Of a stretch of DNA of 64,000 nt, positions 24,101 to 39,100 are shown one piece after another. Made by a program: the position numbers and the translations under genes. Positions within the stretch are counted from its first letter, which is position 1, and the number at the start of each line of letters is the position of its first letter. This DNA is from Branchiostoma floridae (lineage: Eukaryota > Chordata > Leptocardii > Amphioxiformes > Branchiostomatidae), in the NCBI RefSeq assembly GCF_000003815.2, contig NC_049979.1, forward strand, positions 5,388,890 through 5,452,889, read 5' to 3'. The notes beneath the pieces were generated by a model. It searched no databases, was not told the origin of the DNA, and worked only from the letters and a program-made list of their open reading frames with translations.

Positions 24101-27100
24101 NNNNNNNNNNNNNNNNNNNNNNNNNNNNNNNNNNNNNNNNNNNNNNNNNNNNNNNNNNNNNNNNNNNNNNNNNNNNNNNNNNNNNNNNNNNNNNNNNNNN
24201 NNNNNNNNNNNNNNNNNNNNNNNNNNNNNNNNNNNNNNNNNNNNNNNNNNNNNNNNNNNNNNNNNNNNNNNNNNNNNNNNNNNNNNNNNNNNNNNNNNNN
24301 NNNNNNNNNNNNNNNNNNNNNNNNNNNNNNNNNNNNNNNNNNNNNNNNNNNNNNNNNNNNNNNNNNNNNNNNNNNNNNNNNNNNNNNNNNNNNNNNNNNN
24401 NNNNNNNNNNNNNNNNNNNNNNNNNNNNNNNNNNNNNNNNNNNNNNNNNNNNNNNNNNNNNNNNNNNNNNNNNNNNNNNNNNNNNNNNNNNNNNNNNNNN
24501 NNNNNNNNNNNNNNNNNNNNNNNNNNNNNNNNNNNNNNNNNNNNNNNNNNNNNNNNNNNNNNNNNNNNNNNNNNNNNNNNNNNNNTTGAAACTCGACGTA
24601 CCCATTTTAACTTGTGCCATCCTGAGGACATCCATGAAATCCCCCGACTTAATCAAGGGCCACTTTCCACCCTACTGAAGTATCACAACAACTTTCACCC
24701 CAATAAAAGGGGCATTAACACATCCAAGCACCGCAAAGCCCCTCCCTATCAACCCGAAGTAACAGCGATACAAGACAAATCCCCACAGACACAACAATGG
24801 TGCGGAGAGTTTACCCCAGCCCTGACAAGTTGTGTCTTGGGGATGCAATTTTGTGTGTCACCGATACCACTTCATCCTGAAAACAGGATTGGGAGATTGG
24901 GCCGTCTCTTGGTGACAACATCCCGTCATCAGACATGCAACGGCAGCTCGGTCAGGAGAAACGCAGCCCCGAAACTGCTGTGAGATAAGATGGGTCGCTG
25001 ATGACACTTCAGTCCCGTAGGAGTCAATGCCATTCGCTGCAACTTACGCTCTAAGTTTATACTTTAGCAATTCATACTTAAACACAGGACTTCCAAATGT
25101 GCATGCAGTCAGCATACGTGAGGGTCTGCATGCTCTTTTCCGTAAGGCGTAGGCAGCCTATTATTGTTCTTTACCGTAATTCGTAAGGAAAGCCATCTTA
25201 TTCACGTAATTTGTAGTGAGGCACTAAATTTTGCCTTCCTTAATTTTTGCATTTTATGTAGGGGGATTTTCTGAATTCAGTGTAAAGCGGGAGATTCCCC
25301 ATGCAGGGAGTATCTCATACGTGTATGTTTGTATGCAGCACGTCACACTTCCTTTCTATGTCACTGTGCGTTGGCCCAAGGATGACACTTCAATCCCGTA
25401 GGAGCCACAACACACCACGACTTACACTAGCAGTTTATATTTTAACACAGGACTTTCAGACGCTGTGCGGTTAGCATACGTTTGTACACAGCACATCACA
25501 CTTCCTGTACGTCACTTTGTGTTGGGACGTTTTCGCCACCACAGGAACTACAGGGCGATGTTCCTGACCCCCCAAGGCACGCCTGAAGATGTTCTTGACG
25601 GTTGAGTCATCTTCCGTCCGTGGGTTTGCGCTTCCCGGGCAGGTCTGCCCACTTCAGGTCCCGCACCCTTTCTCCTGACGACACACTTAAGAGCGCACAG
25701 TTTCCTCACATTAGTCCTGCACTCTTTGATAGGTCAGCGGCAAACAGGCGGACAATGCCCCTCCCTACGCCCCGCACCGTAGAGCCTCCCCCCATTACCG
25801 CGGCCACATCTCGGCACAATACACTGTTTATGTGGCGGTCCCTCTGAGCAGCGGGGCATGCACTCCTCCTGCAGGTGTAGGCTCACCGATTGTTGCTCAA
25901 GCACACGTCCTGAGAGCCACTTGTCACGGGGCGTAGCGGCGGTCCAATTGCCCACGTGGGCGAATAGCCATGGGAACTATGCCCACCTTTATCCAAATGC
26001 TACAGCTGGTTCTAAAGCCATTTGATTGTGAGTGTGTAGAGAAAAAAATCCCATGCCTCGTGGACTTATAAAATACTCTATTTAGTTATATAGAAAGTAG
26101 ATTCCCTCATTTTAGACACATGAGTAGCACTGACAAGTTTACATTTCTCATGCGTTTTGACAAACCGACAATAGCGAAGCCCATACAGTCCTACATTTTC
26201 ACTATTACCAAGAAGCGAGAAGAAGCCGAACTTTTGTGTTAGACTAGATTTGTGACACTTTTATGTATGTATATATCCTGACTTGTTGTGACCTGTACTT
26301 AGCCCGGTTGGGCAAAATTGTATAATAAAGGTCTTCATTCATTCATAAAAATATTCTAAAACTGAATGTGTTATTGTCTTCACTAAGCACTGCAGACCAG
26401 GATACCACCTGTTCCTTACGTGTCTGATATCAGGAGTCGAGTAGATAGAATATCAACTGAAAGTTCCACCACTTAATTAACCAATTCCAAAACTCAAATT
26501 GTTTTCTGATACTGATATAGCACTTGGTCTTCTTCCCTTCCTTCCATCTAATCTACATTTTACCAATTCACAGATATGATGCCAAGTGTGCAGGGTTTAA
26601 CAAGTTTTCCAAAATTCAATTGTCCTATCAGGCAAAATTTTCTAGCCCAAACTAACTTTTCACTTGCCCAACATTTTTCTGAATAACATTCTCCTATGTA
26701 TTTTCACTCCCAGCAATAGAATTCTTTTAATATTGGTAATTTTGCTCTAATTTTCTGTGTTTACCAAGGTTTGATGCCATCGTTGTGATATTGATGAGAA
26801 GATCAAAATCTCATTCCTGGAGAAATCTTACTTGCCCGATCCGGCAAGTGGGGTAGGACATGCACTTGCCCGATCAGCACTTTCACTTGCCCGGGACAAT
26901 TGGCCAATGGACTTGTCCAACCCTGGTGCGAAATATTGTAGCAAATTATGTAACAGCTTGACTAGACTTTTGCTTCTGCACATTAGATGCCCCTCCCACC
27001 ATAGGAAGTTCAATATTTTGGACATGCCACTTGTTCCATTCTTCACCACCACCTTGAGTACATGAGCACATAATATTTCCATTGCAACAGCTTGGGCTTC

Positions 27101-30100
27101 TAAGAAGTAAAGAAAACAAAACAAAAGGTCGAGGTTGTCCAGGTATGAGCGACTGAATGCCACCAGGGCCAAATGTAAATAGCTTTCTATATTGCCAGAA
27201 CGTTGAAGAGTTTGTTCTGAGTCAGAGGCAACAGCTTATGAGTCTCTGATGACATAATAAGTAAATAAGTGTACAGCATGATTGTTTTGTTTTTTCCCCA
27301 CTATTTTTAGGATTGGCAAGCTGTGTCAAGTATATCTACATAGTATTTTACCATGATGCACACCTAAAGGTACATTAGCTGCTAACAACATGACTATTCT
27401 TATCTGCTTCTGAATTACAGGCGATGGCCAACCTGTGCCTTTATTACTGAATGTCCACACCAATAGCAGATTTGAAAGGAAACAAATTCACCAAGGATGG
27501 TCTTTGTAGATCAAGTTAAGGGTTACAGTGAGCTGGCCTCTAGGGACCTGGAGAAGGGACTAAATACAGTAGAAGGGGAGATAAAGGCAGCACAAAAGAC
27601 CTGGCATGAAGTTAGATGGATGGTCAAAGATAGGAAGGACAGGAGGAAGTTTGTCAGTGCCTTATGCTCCACCAAAGGGAGCGAGGAGGATTAGGTAGGT
27701 TGGTAGGTGCCATGTCTCATTGTTTGTTTGTTTGTTTATTCTTATTCATCACTTCCATACCTGACGTGACATCAAACCTGGACAATAATTAGTCTCTACC
27801 AGACTCCTGCCTGGCCGAATAAGGGGACTTTGGCCAAGTTAGGAATAAAGCCTAGTAGGAGTTGATTGGCATAGGAGTGTTGGCCGGCCTGGCCTTAGGT
27901 CACAAACTGTACTCCTCTGGCGTGTTTTCTAGTCATTTTTGGGACAATTTTACTATTTTTCCAGCAACCTGTGGAGCCTGGTAGAGGCTAGGCAATAATA
28001 ATGAACTCCTCTAACCACACGGACACTTCAAAATGTTACAGCCTCTGTCCCCTCCCCCTTTTCACACCTCTGTCCTAACACTCCAGAGCATATTCCCACG
28101 GGTATAACCCCCCCTCGTAACCACTCCCTCCATCAAGTCAAGGGGAGGCTGCATTGACGTAGTTCCACCCCTCTAATCAACCATTGTCCCGGCCTGGAGA
28201 TGTTGGCTATCACATCACCAGAGTGCTAACATACCGCCAACAAGAGCCCTACAAAGGCGCGCTACAAGAGGTGGATGGTGCGTAGTGTTCTCTACAGCGC
28301 TGCTCAACGGGCCGTGCCGAGATCGATAAAATCAGGACTCCCATGACGACAGCTGACATTCCATCCGCATCCTTACTTCCCGCTGACATGGCAACCAAAT
28401 GCTCAGCATCCACCCCCCCTCCCATGCCGGATCAAACCCAAGGTCAATGGACATCATCATAAGCCTCGTCACCCTGTGGTCTTTCCATGGCCAACAGCAC
28501 CTAATACAGGTTAATTAAGGAGCCAGAAAGCACATGTAAGGGGAAGGCAAATGTGGGGAGGGGGTGGATAATGTTACACATCGGCATTGTGTGCGGCGGA
28601 GCTTTCTGGAGGGCACAATGGGCTGCAAGTAGGCAGCTGTTGGTGTTTACACAGGCGCAGCAAACAAACAGGCAGGATGTGCACCAGGCTCTCTGTGCGT
28701 CATCCTGCGCCTATTGTTTTCCCCACACCACAGCCACCCAAGCTGCGCATGGGAACGTGAGGTGCCGCGGAAAAATATCCCCACACCCGTGTAACGCGAG
28801 CCGCACTCAAGAACTCGGGGCATTTCATCTGCACATCCTCTAATCTCCAACCAGATCCTACAGTAGCATAGGGTAGTATCAAAAGCTGCCAGAGGAGTGA
28901 AGCCAGCCTAGGAGCATGTTTGGCTACACGGCAAATGTACACCTCTTGTCTGACTACACTCCTTGGCCAGTTTAATACATGTACTATCTTATGCCATCGT
29001 AGGATCTGCTTGGAGATTACACATCCTCTAGACTACTGTTTGGACATCATGGTGGCTCCTAGCCTGGATACCAGACCCCAGCCCAATCTCTAAAATATCT
29101 ATCTATGTGTAGATTTTTTTGAGATCGGGCTGGGGTCTGGTAGCCAGGCTAGGTGGTTCCCTGGCATCCCATTACATCTTTTACTTGTTGCTTCTGTCAG
29201 GGATGGCTTTTAAAGTGCCCATAGGTAAAATTGCCATGCAGTTGTTTATAACATTGGGTTAAAAATTTTATCATCTTATCATTTTCATGGATGGGTTCCT
29301 TTTGATGGTTGGTTGGTTTGATCTTTATGAAAAAAAAATCACTTTCAGATTCACATATTAAAAACGTTGGTCTACAACAACCACAAACCTATATAGAGTA
29401 ATGACAGTAAAATATCATTATCTGACATCAAGATATCATCAATGAATGTCAAGGATGGCTTACTCTGAGCTACTTGTGATTTCACCTTACTAGACACCTT
29501 ATCAAACTCTGCAATCACCGAATTTCAAGGCTTCTCAATTGATTGTAATTGAATTTGTCTGCTGGTCTCAGAGAAAGACTTGAACATATTTTTGCTTCCT
29601 GTGTAAAGCAAAAGCCAACTGATCTGAAATTTTGGTGTGGGGGTAGCTTAAGCTCTAGAAATGGAAAATGAGTCACATAGACCAGTCCATTGTTAATAGA
29701 TAGGGGTGTTATGAAAGAGTCCATTTTTGTAATGGGTGGGAACTTAACAAAGATATATTTTGGAGTGGGATGATGTTTTGGGATAGGTCAATTCCTGCAA
29801 AAGGTTGATATATATATATATATAAAACAGTACATTTTCGCATGGGGATGAAGATGGATTGAAATATGCTGTATTTGCTCCCAAGCAAATGCCGGCCTTT
29901 CTAGTTGTAATTGAATTGTCTGTTGGTCTCAGAGGAAGGTCTGAACATGATGCTGATGTTTCTTTCAGACCAACATGACGTTGTGAGCCAGACTGTGCAG
30001 CTCTGCTAATTGATGGATTATACTAATCCCCACCCTGGAGATTAGGGATTATAGAAACTAGATGAAATGGAATGGACTGGAAAGAGTATTTGAATCATGC

Positions 30101-30142
30101 ACAGTGTTCTATCTCCATATTTTCTATGTCATCACTCAATAT

Positions 30143-30194
<52 letters not shown>

Positions 30195-33100
30195 GGGAGT
30201 GAAAAAAGAAAATCTACAACTGATCACAAGGTAAAATTGTGGTTGTAAAAAAGAAACTAATTGTGAATGCAAGTTCACTCTCCGATATTGTGATATACTG
30301 ATATTACTGTGTTAAGCAAATACTGCTTTAAATGTTTCATCCCAATACATTTTAATTTGTTTGTCTGCAACAATTCTTAAGAATTGTGTTACTGCAATAA
30401 TTTATAAACTTCGATTTTATCTGCATTAATGACAACGGATTGTAATGACCTGTCGCAATTCAGCCATTTGGCAGCCATGTCAGTGTCAATGTTGTATTTT
30501 GAAATAGATAAACCAGTCATATATAAATAAGTGTATGGGGCCATTTCTCCTGCTTACAAACTTTCTCATTGTAGCATTATCATCCCTGTTAGTGTAACCA
30601 CCATCATGAGATACTGTACTTCAAAACTTTGCTGGCTCAGATTAAAGAATATCAGCATATCTTGGTCTCTGCATGCAATCCTGGTAAGTCAGAGTCAAGA
30701 CCATGCACACAGGTGATACACATCTCAAGGGCAAGAACTGAAAACACAAATCTGACAACTCCTTCCTTTTTTTCGTGAATGACACAGCGGAAGGGAAATC
30801 AATCTCTCTGGTAAAAGATGATCTTCCGAAGGGCTGGTTTTTAGTTGACATTGATCCCAGAGGTGTGGTCTGTCAGTAAGGAGAGATTTATCTGCAGCGA
30901 GCACCTGTCAGCAGGCTTTTATCCCAGTCTGACACAGGACAGGGCCGGGGCGACGACAGCCACCATCATTCATCAGTCGGCATCCACAGGGGCGTGCAGT
31001 CTGCTCCAGCGAGGGGGAAACTCTTCAGGTTGCCTGATCACGCCATTCATGCGATGTCTGTTCACTGGGTTCCACATCCTCGTCTCTCTTACCGCTGCCA
31101 AGCGGGGAGATTTAGGGGCGCTTTATCTCCGTGTGACACGGGAAAAGTCATCGGATCAGCGTGTCACATTTTCTTCCCCTTTTAGAGGTGATACCGCTGA
31201 TAGCCTGGAGTCCCCTTATCTCCAATGGAACGGTAAATCTGATGGACTTAAAAGGACACTAAAGGCCAAAAGAAGTTGCAGTGAGATGTAGACTGTAGAC
31301 AGTGAACTTTTCCTCTTCACAAAAGTAAGTGAACCAATCAAAACTCCTGCTTTGCCCTGTAGTCTCATACAAGTCGATACACAAATAATATCTGAGACTT
31401 GAAGTGTCTTGTCTTGAAACTTCTTCCGGGTCAATTACCACTGAACCATCTGGCTTTACTAGCTTTGTCATATTCTTTCTTACGTGTCCTATGCAATTTA
31501 AATTCATAGAAAACTTCCTACATTTTTCTCCCTGTTCCATCCATTTGGCTCTCCTGTTCATAATCAAATTATTACATTTTGTTTGATACATTAAGTGTCT
31601 TTCCTGAATGTGAAAACACAGTCATAGCAACAGTCTGCTTTGGCATTTCTCCAGTGTACCCGTCACAAGGTGTATGAAGAATAAGACATTGACATTGAAG
31701 ATGCAAACGTACCTTCCAGTGCCATCATGGATCGCAACTCTCGGTTCAGAAGGTCAAATCTCTTCTCCAGATCATCTTCCTTCACCCTAAGGGAGGATAA
31801 GACGTCAGATGTGAGACATAGATCAACAATCTTCATTCATCTCCATCTGAGAAGCCAGGACCAGGACCAAACTGTGATGTATGAGTTAAAGAGCATTCAC
31901 TTAGAAATATCAGACCAACATATACTGTACTTACATTTCTGTCAATTTAACTCATAACAATTTTCATTCAACAAGGTAAGCAAAATATTCTTGTTCTGTC
32001 AATCATTTGAGTCAACAGGAGTCCTTAGCAGCTAATAACTTATATCTTAAAGCACCAGGTGTACATGGCACATGTTCAAAGATGGAACAAGACTTAGTGT
32101 ATAAATGTGCAGGGAAGCAAACCACATATACTTTAATGAGGAGCATACACCAAAAAGCTGTTACTCATTCAAGCAACTGGATATGATTTTGAAATTTTTC
32201 CAGTGGCAAGCAACTGGATATGATTTTCCAAAATCATATCCAGTTATTTGAGTAACTGCTTTTTTTTCGTATCTTATAACCTGGATGTCTAATCTTCATC
32301 GACGTATAATGAGGAGCTTAGATTGTAACCACAACTGGATAGAGGGCATGATTGTATTGCAGGGTTGGACAAGTCCACTAGCCCAATTGTCCCGGGCAAG
32401 TGAAAGTGCCGATCGGGCAAGCACATGTCCAACCCTACTTGCCCGATCGGGCAAGTACGATTTTTCCAATGAGTGAGATTTTGATATAACTTGACAATGT
32501 ACACCGGTACTTTTCACAGTCGTCGTATCAAGCATTGGTAAACACAGTACAATAGAGCCAATGGTAAAAGAATTCCAATTTTGGAAGTGGAAATACCCAG
32601 AAAAAAATGAATTTTGGGCAAGTGAAAAGTTGGTTTGGGCAAGTTTATTATCTATGTACTTGCCTGACATTTAGAAATTTAGAAAACAATTTAGAAAACT
32701 TGTCCAACCCTGCAATGGAACTGACCATTCCACCTCTGCCACAATACAGCATCTACGTGTGGTCCACTCCTGATGTGACACCCAGTGGGACACCCTTCAA
32801 CAGTCACTACCCTCTGTCTACAAACCCTGACCTTACCATCAGCAAGGTCAATCTCAATTGTCCGTCCTGGCACTTACTACCTGACCCTGGACCGAGTCAA
32901 AGCTACCCTGAACAGCCTGTTGACTGCCGAATGTTTGTGTTCCCCAGCAGGAGTTCAGGCCAAAGCCTGGCATCTTACAGTGCTAACTGTGAATGTGTTC
33001 AGACAACATGACAATGGAGGAGTCTGAATTTTTTTTCCTGTTCCCTTTATTTTGAACGGAAATCCTGTCGAGTGCTAGAGGATTCCATGCTACGGTCCTA

Positions 33101-36100
33101 GGGGGTCCAGGAAGATTTTGAAATCTAAGACCCTCAGAAATGCTATTTCCTACATTTTGAGGGGCAAATTTTGTTGATGGAGTAGACTGTGCTGAATTTC
33201 TGGAGATTTTTGCAAAATTTCATGTGTTTAATATCTTTATATGCCAATTTTTCAATTCAACGTTAGAATGTGGACTCTTACAATTGACTACAAACGTAAT
33301 GATTAAAATATACCAAATGTCTTGAAGAATATCCATGCCCAGGTGTATATTGACTTTAAGAAGGACTGTATGGTGCCAGCAAAATCCTTCGCAGCACAAT
33401 AATAAGCAATTTTATTCTCATAAAAAAACACATTTTGCCTCAACATGAACACGTCTTCTGCCCTCGTGATCCAAGTTGACAAAGGTCATAAAAACTATTT
33501 AACAAATCTTTAATCCAACACCATTAAAAATGTAGAAGTTTCTAATGACTATCTCCCTTCTTGAATGGCTCTTCTAGCCAAGTGGGTTGAGCCACATATG
33601 CTCCCCCAGCCATATAATACTTCTCTACATACGCAACCATGTAATACCTCTCTATATTAGCCCTCCCAATCAGCTTGTGGGGATGTTAGCCCATAAGTCT
33701 CCCTCAATAGGTATAAAACTGTGTAAAGCTGGAGTTAAGTTCTCCAGATTTGAGAGTGAAATCGGCCAGAGAACACAGACTCATCAGTGAAATCTATCTT
33801 AATACCGACACAAGAAGAAGGCTTATATAAATGTAATAGTCTCTGAGCCTCCTTCTCATCCTCTCAGGATCTCTTCTGATCTGCTGCAAATAGTCTTATA
33901 CCTCTATAGCTTCTCCACTTTTAAATCAATAATACAGCATTTCTTTCTTTCCCTTTATTTCTGCACATAATAAAACGGACCTTCACAATATATCGAAGAT
34001 AACAGACAGTTGAACAGTATCTTACAGACATAACACAGTCTCTATATTCCAAAGATGGATAACGTCTAGGGAAAATGTTGTGTTTCCTGTTTCCCTACGA
34101 GGGGCGTTCAATAAGTAATATCTCTGACTCATTTTCCATAGCAGGAGATTAATGAAACTTGGCACAGTTTTTAGTCTTTCTCTTCATAGGAACCACCCAG
34201 AGTTGTGCATTTCTCCCATCGTTTGATGCAGCTCTTGACACCGTTTTTGTAGGACACCCCAGGTTGGTCCTACAACAGATGCCTCATTACTGGCAGAAGA
34301 GGAACGACCAGGTCTGGGAGCTGTTTCCACAGACTTCCGGCCATGTTTGAATTCAGGATGCCAGCGTTTTACAAAGTCATATGATGGGATATCATCACCA
34401 TAAGTTTCTTTCATTTCATCAAAAGTCTCCTTTGGTGTGCATCCTTTCAAATACAAAAACCGGATCACTGCGCGACACTCAACTGGCTCCATTTCACACC
34501 TGGTCCATTTCACACCTAACTCAGTTCAAACACCAGTAAATCAGAAACCACAATTAGTTCAGAGCTCTTTTTTGCAACATAAACTGTAGAGATATGAATC
34601 ATTACACATGCAAAATTTTATTTAGATCAAACAACTGGAAGTGGGTCAGGGACATTACTTATTGAACGCCCCTCGTATCTACCCTAGAAAAGCTTTCAGT
34701 CAGAATTTTTATTCAGCCTTCTTCCTATTGAAGTAAAAACACTGCTTGTCCTATCTCATCTCCTATCTAATAAAGGGTACATGTATCCATTATGCCCCAA
34801 AATAAAGTTTGACATTGAAAGATAAGTGTTCTCATTTCAGTTTACTTTCAAATTGTTAAACTCTATTGTAATATGTATCACTAGTAGTAAGAGTTTTGGC
34901 CAGCATAGAAAAAAAAGAAAAAAAAATATAATCCCTAACGACCCTTATTATTTCTGGACTGGAGCAGGAAACACAACATTTCTTTTCCTATGCCTAAGCA
35001 AAAAAAGATGGACTTACAAAATGTTGAGTTGCGTCTGTCTGCGGATCAGAGCATTCTTCTTGTTGACCAACAGGAACCACTCCTGCATCAGTCTCTCCTC
35101 ATCTTCCTTGTTAGAAGCTGGGTCATAAACAACAAAATGAAAATATCAATGACAATGAAGTTTATGGCATATTCATTGCCCCATTGGGGCTAAATGCAGT
35201 CAGTTTGATACAAAAGGTAGTAAACGAAAAGTTATACATATACTATAGTCTACATGCATCTTCTCTCAACAAGCATAGACGAACTTACAGAGATTTTCCA
35301 GTATATTGTGGTCAGATGATGACATAAGATAGTTGAACGTATCTTCCTTCGTTAGGTGTGCATATTTCTGATCAACATGTGTAGCATTAACGAATGTATT
35401 GCGCAGATAAAAGTCTAGGAACAAAGTGTATTTCGTTTTCTACATGCATGTGGTTCTCAGTCCTGCAATCAGCGATTCCCATCTAGTACATGTGTTAGGT
35501 TTAGATAAGACCGGACGGAGACACGAAGACACACGTTTGAATTCTAAGACAACCAAACGTAACTGTCCCTTTGTTTCAAGAAGACACCGATAAAGTTAAC
35601 GTACAAGTTCGCTACACTTTCCGTTACACATGTAACACACAAAAAAATCATCCCCACAGACTGAGAACTGAATATGATCGATTTGCAGTTGTTTTAGTTG
35701 AGTAGTCAACCTACACAAAGTATCCTGCATCCTTAATAAGAGTGTAGAACACAGTATCTTACCGTATCTACAAAGATGATCAAGAAGTATGATATGTGCA
35801 TGTGTAAGCATGTGTGTCTGGTAGATAAAAGACATTTAATCATGAACATCATTTCTTTAATTTGCCATCACAAATATGGACTGAATGAGAAAAAAAGGGC
35901 GATATTCAATACATAACTCTACGGCTTGTTATTCCTTAACAAGCTCAGTAATTCTTTGGCATGTCGTGACTCAGACACAGTGAAAAGATAGATAACCTTT
36001 AATACTGCCAAGTATTTTGTTGGCATCCATCTGTCTCCCAAGACAATGGTAGGCAGACAGTTATTACTTGCCGTCTGCCTGGCCTGCACGTGACTTTTAA

Positions 36101-39100
36101 AGGTGAAGGAGGGGTGTGAACTTCCTTCTCCACCCTCTTGTCTACTGACGCACTAAGTCTCACAGGGACAGAATTGCATGCCACATGTACGACGGCCCCA
36201 GCAGATGCAGCTTTGTTATTTGGAGTTTCCGTCTCCTAGGAGGACTTCCAACCAAGGATGCAAGGGTTTCCTCCTACCCCTAACCTGTGTATAGCGGGTG
36301 CGTCATGCCCGAACATGCCAAGTATAAGTGGTCTGGAATGGTAGTCATGATTGTCTCCTATTGTGTTTCTGAACTAATTTTTCCTTCTCTACGAGGCTCC
36401 AGCGCCACATGACACCTCTCAGCAGCCCAGACCTGCTCACACCGATCTCAACCCAAAATGAGCAATTTCCCAGCAGGGCCCTGCAAACCCGGGCCAACGA
36501 CATGTGACGGGTACAAGAAAGCGGACGAGTGTCTCCCCACTGTTCCTGCATCCGCACCATTGTCCGTAACCGGGAGGGGGGCGGGTGGAGTGGCCTGCCC
36601 TAATTCGTCCCTGTCTCCTCCTTTGGACACCTTCCCACTGGGACGTCAGACAGGACACGGGCCCAATTTGGCCCTCATAATGAGGTTTGGATAATCTGGC
36701 CGATTATCTCTCGCACTGTATACTCCCCCTCTCTACCTGTTCCCATTATCAAACCAAACATCTTTTATATATGATGTCAGCTCTCAATTTGCCGGGATTA
36801 AATCAGCTCACAGCAGTAATATCCTGACCTGTATGATACAGTCTCTGTGGGGCTCCCACCTCCAGGCAAACACCTGACAGATGGGACGACGCAACAGAAA
36901 AACTCATCCAGACTTTTCAAAGGAGTACTTTTTAAAGGAGTCCTAAACTCCAGAAGACAGTGTTATATCATAAGTACCCACTAGTCTTCCGTACAGCAAA
37001 AAGCATTCAGTATTGTGCTCCCAAACTCCTCTTTAATTGAATTAAGCAATGTCAGCCTATGGCTGAATACAATGTGTCTGACAAAGCCTGATGAAACCAA
37101 TTTGAGGGGTGATGTTAAAATCTTGTCTTATTTTGTGTTCAGTGATTTAACCTAGAGACATATAGACATACCGTATTTTCTCAAATAAAGTACCGACTTG
37201 GGGAAGTTTCAGTGTCAGAAGTGTAGCTCCATCTTCCTTTTTAAAGCTCTTTAAATTTACCATTTATGCATGCAATAACCTCAAATCAAGTGCGCACCCT
37301 TTGGCAACAACTTGTAGCACCTTTTTAATTTTGAAAAGTTTAAAATTGCGTACTTTATTCGAGAAAATACTGTATGAGGTGATGAGAGCTGCATGTGTGA
37401 CAAGCCTCCTGCAGCACTAAGGTACACAGAGATGAATGGGCACTGGCATACAGGTAGCATCAGAAAAAAACATGCACCAGTTTTGGTATGGACTGAATCT
37501 CACATATAGTAGCGCACCCAACATCCGCGGGGAGGGGCTAGTTACAGCCCGGACAGCAGAGTTTGTGTTACACAGACTAGTATGGTTGTATTAGACCTCT
37601 TTATCCATGAAAGGAAATTTTTTTCCATAATAAGGATACTTTAACTTATATTCCTCACAATATCATCCATGTTGTGTAACTTCAGAACCTTTCTATAAGT
37701 CTAGTTGTTTTTTGTTTGTATCCATAAAAGGAAGTTAAGGATTCTTTTATATTCCTCACAATATCAACGATGTTACGTAACTAACTTCAGAACCTTTCAA
37801 TAAGTATAGTTGTTTTTTGTTTCTATCCCCGGCAATGCAGGTATTTTCACATTGCATGCGAAGAAAGTTTGACTAAGTTGTCGGGTCTTCAGCCTCCCTC
37901 CTCCTCACACGGCCTTTGGGGCACCTCTGAAACATCATCCCCATCAATTAATTTTGGGGATTTGTCCCCCCCCCCTACTGGACTAATACTAATAGGCGAG
38001 TGGGTTGCGTGCTACTTTCAGCTTTCCTCATCTAATATGCAGGGAAATGAAGTCGGCGGCGGATAATCCCCGCATACGTAATGGAGGCTGCCCAGCCAGG
38101 TAAATGGCTCAGCCCCGTGGCATGGCTTAGGATCACCGCGCTCCCAATTTCCTCCCGCTGTCTAAAACATAAGGCTCTCCTCTCCCCGTTCCCCCCGGAC
38201 ACCCCAGCCGTGATGGACCGTTCATCAGATTTGACCGAACCCTGCAGGGGGGGTCTGCACGGGCCCGATCACCTGTTGGCACACTTCGGCTCTTCAGGCC
38301 CTAATTGATGAAGAATAGGATCTTCCTTGCCTTATTTCCTCTCTAAAATGACTCCTTGATTTCCTTGGTGGCACAGCTTACTGAATGAACAACCCACCAC
38401 TATTGCTCCAGACAGGTGTACGCAGAAGCTATGGCCTACACGGGTTGTGCAAGGACTGACATTGCAATGGGAATGTCTATTCAACTGCCCTTATATATTT
38501 GTTAAGTTACAAATGCAAAACATTGATCATGATGATAAACCGTTGCTTAACTGGCCGACAGGCTAAATAAAAGTTGAAAACTTGAACTATGCAGCTCCAG
38601 ATGTCTTTCTGAGGGATGACTGCAGTGTGCAAGATGTCAAAGTTTTCCTCTGCAAGTGACTACCTGCTATGATTGACCATAGTGGCACTAAGGGCACACT
38701 CAAAAGTGTAGGGCTTAGTTTCATGACAATATTTGCTAGCTTAACATTCATGCGCCAGTTGGTAGAACTCAAACATGACAATGGCTCAAACATTTCAGGA
38801 CTGTGAGGAGATTAACACTTATAAACCTTTTACCACATCTTCCAGGGTTGGACAAGTTTTCTAAAATTCACTTGTCCTATCGGGCAGGTACACAAATAAA
38901 TTGATTGCCTGAATCAACTTTTCACTTGCCCTGAAATTTAAATGACATTTTCTATGCCATCAATGGAATTCTCTTATGGTTCACTCTGTTTTTCTGTGTT
39001 GACCAATGCTTGATGCCGTAACTGTGAAAAGCAACAAGTATATAAAAATCGTTCCCATGAAAAAAATCTTACTTGCCCAAGTGCGGTAAGACATGTACTT

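Noticed and set aside
23908-24678. Long open frames on both strands (220-256 codons)
   Set aside because: They exist only because the 621-base gap has no stop codons.
26828-27172. A 114-codon minus-strand frame
   Set aside because: It starts in a MITE and has no similarity or splice partner; its cysteine- and leucine-rich content is incidental.
30137-30195. Regularly spaced repeats resembling a CRISPR
   Set aside because: A plain (AATC)n microsatellite without spacers in an animal intron.
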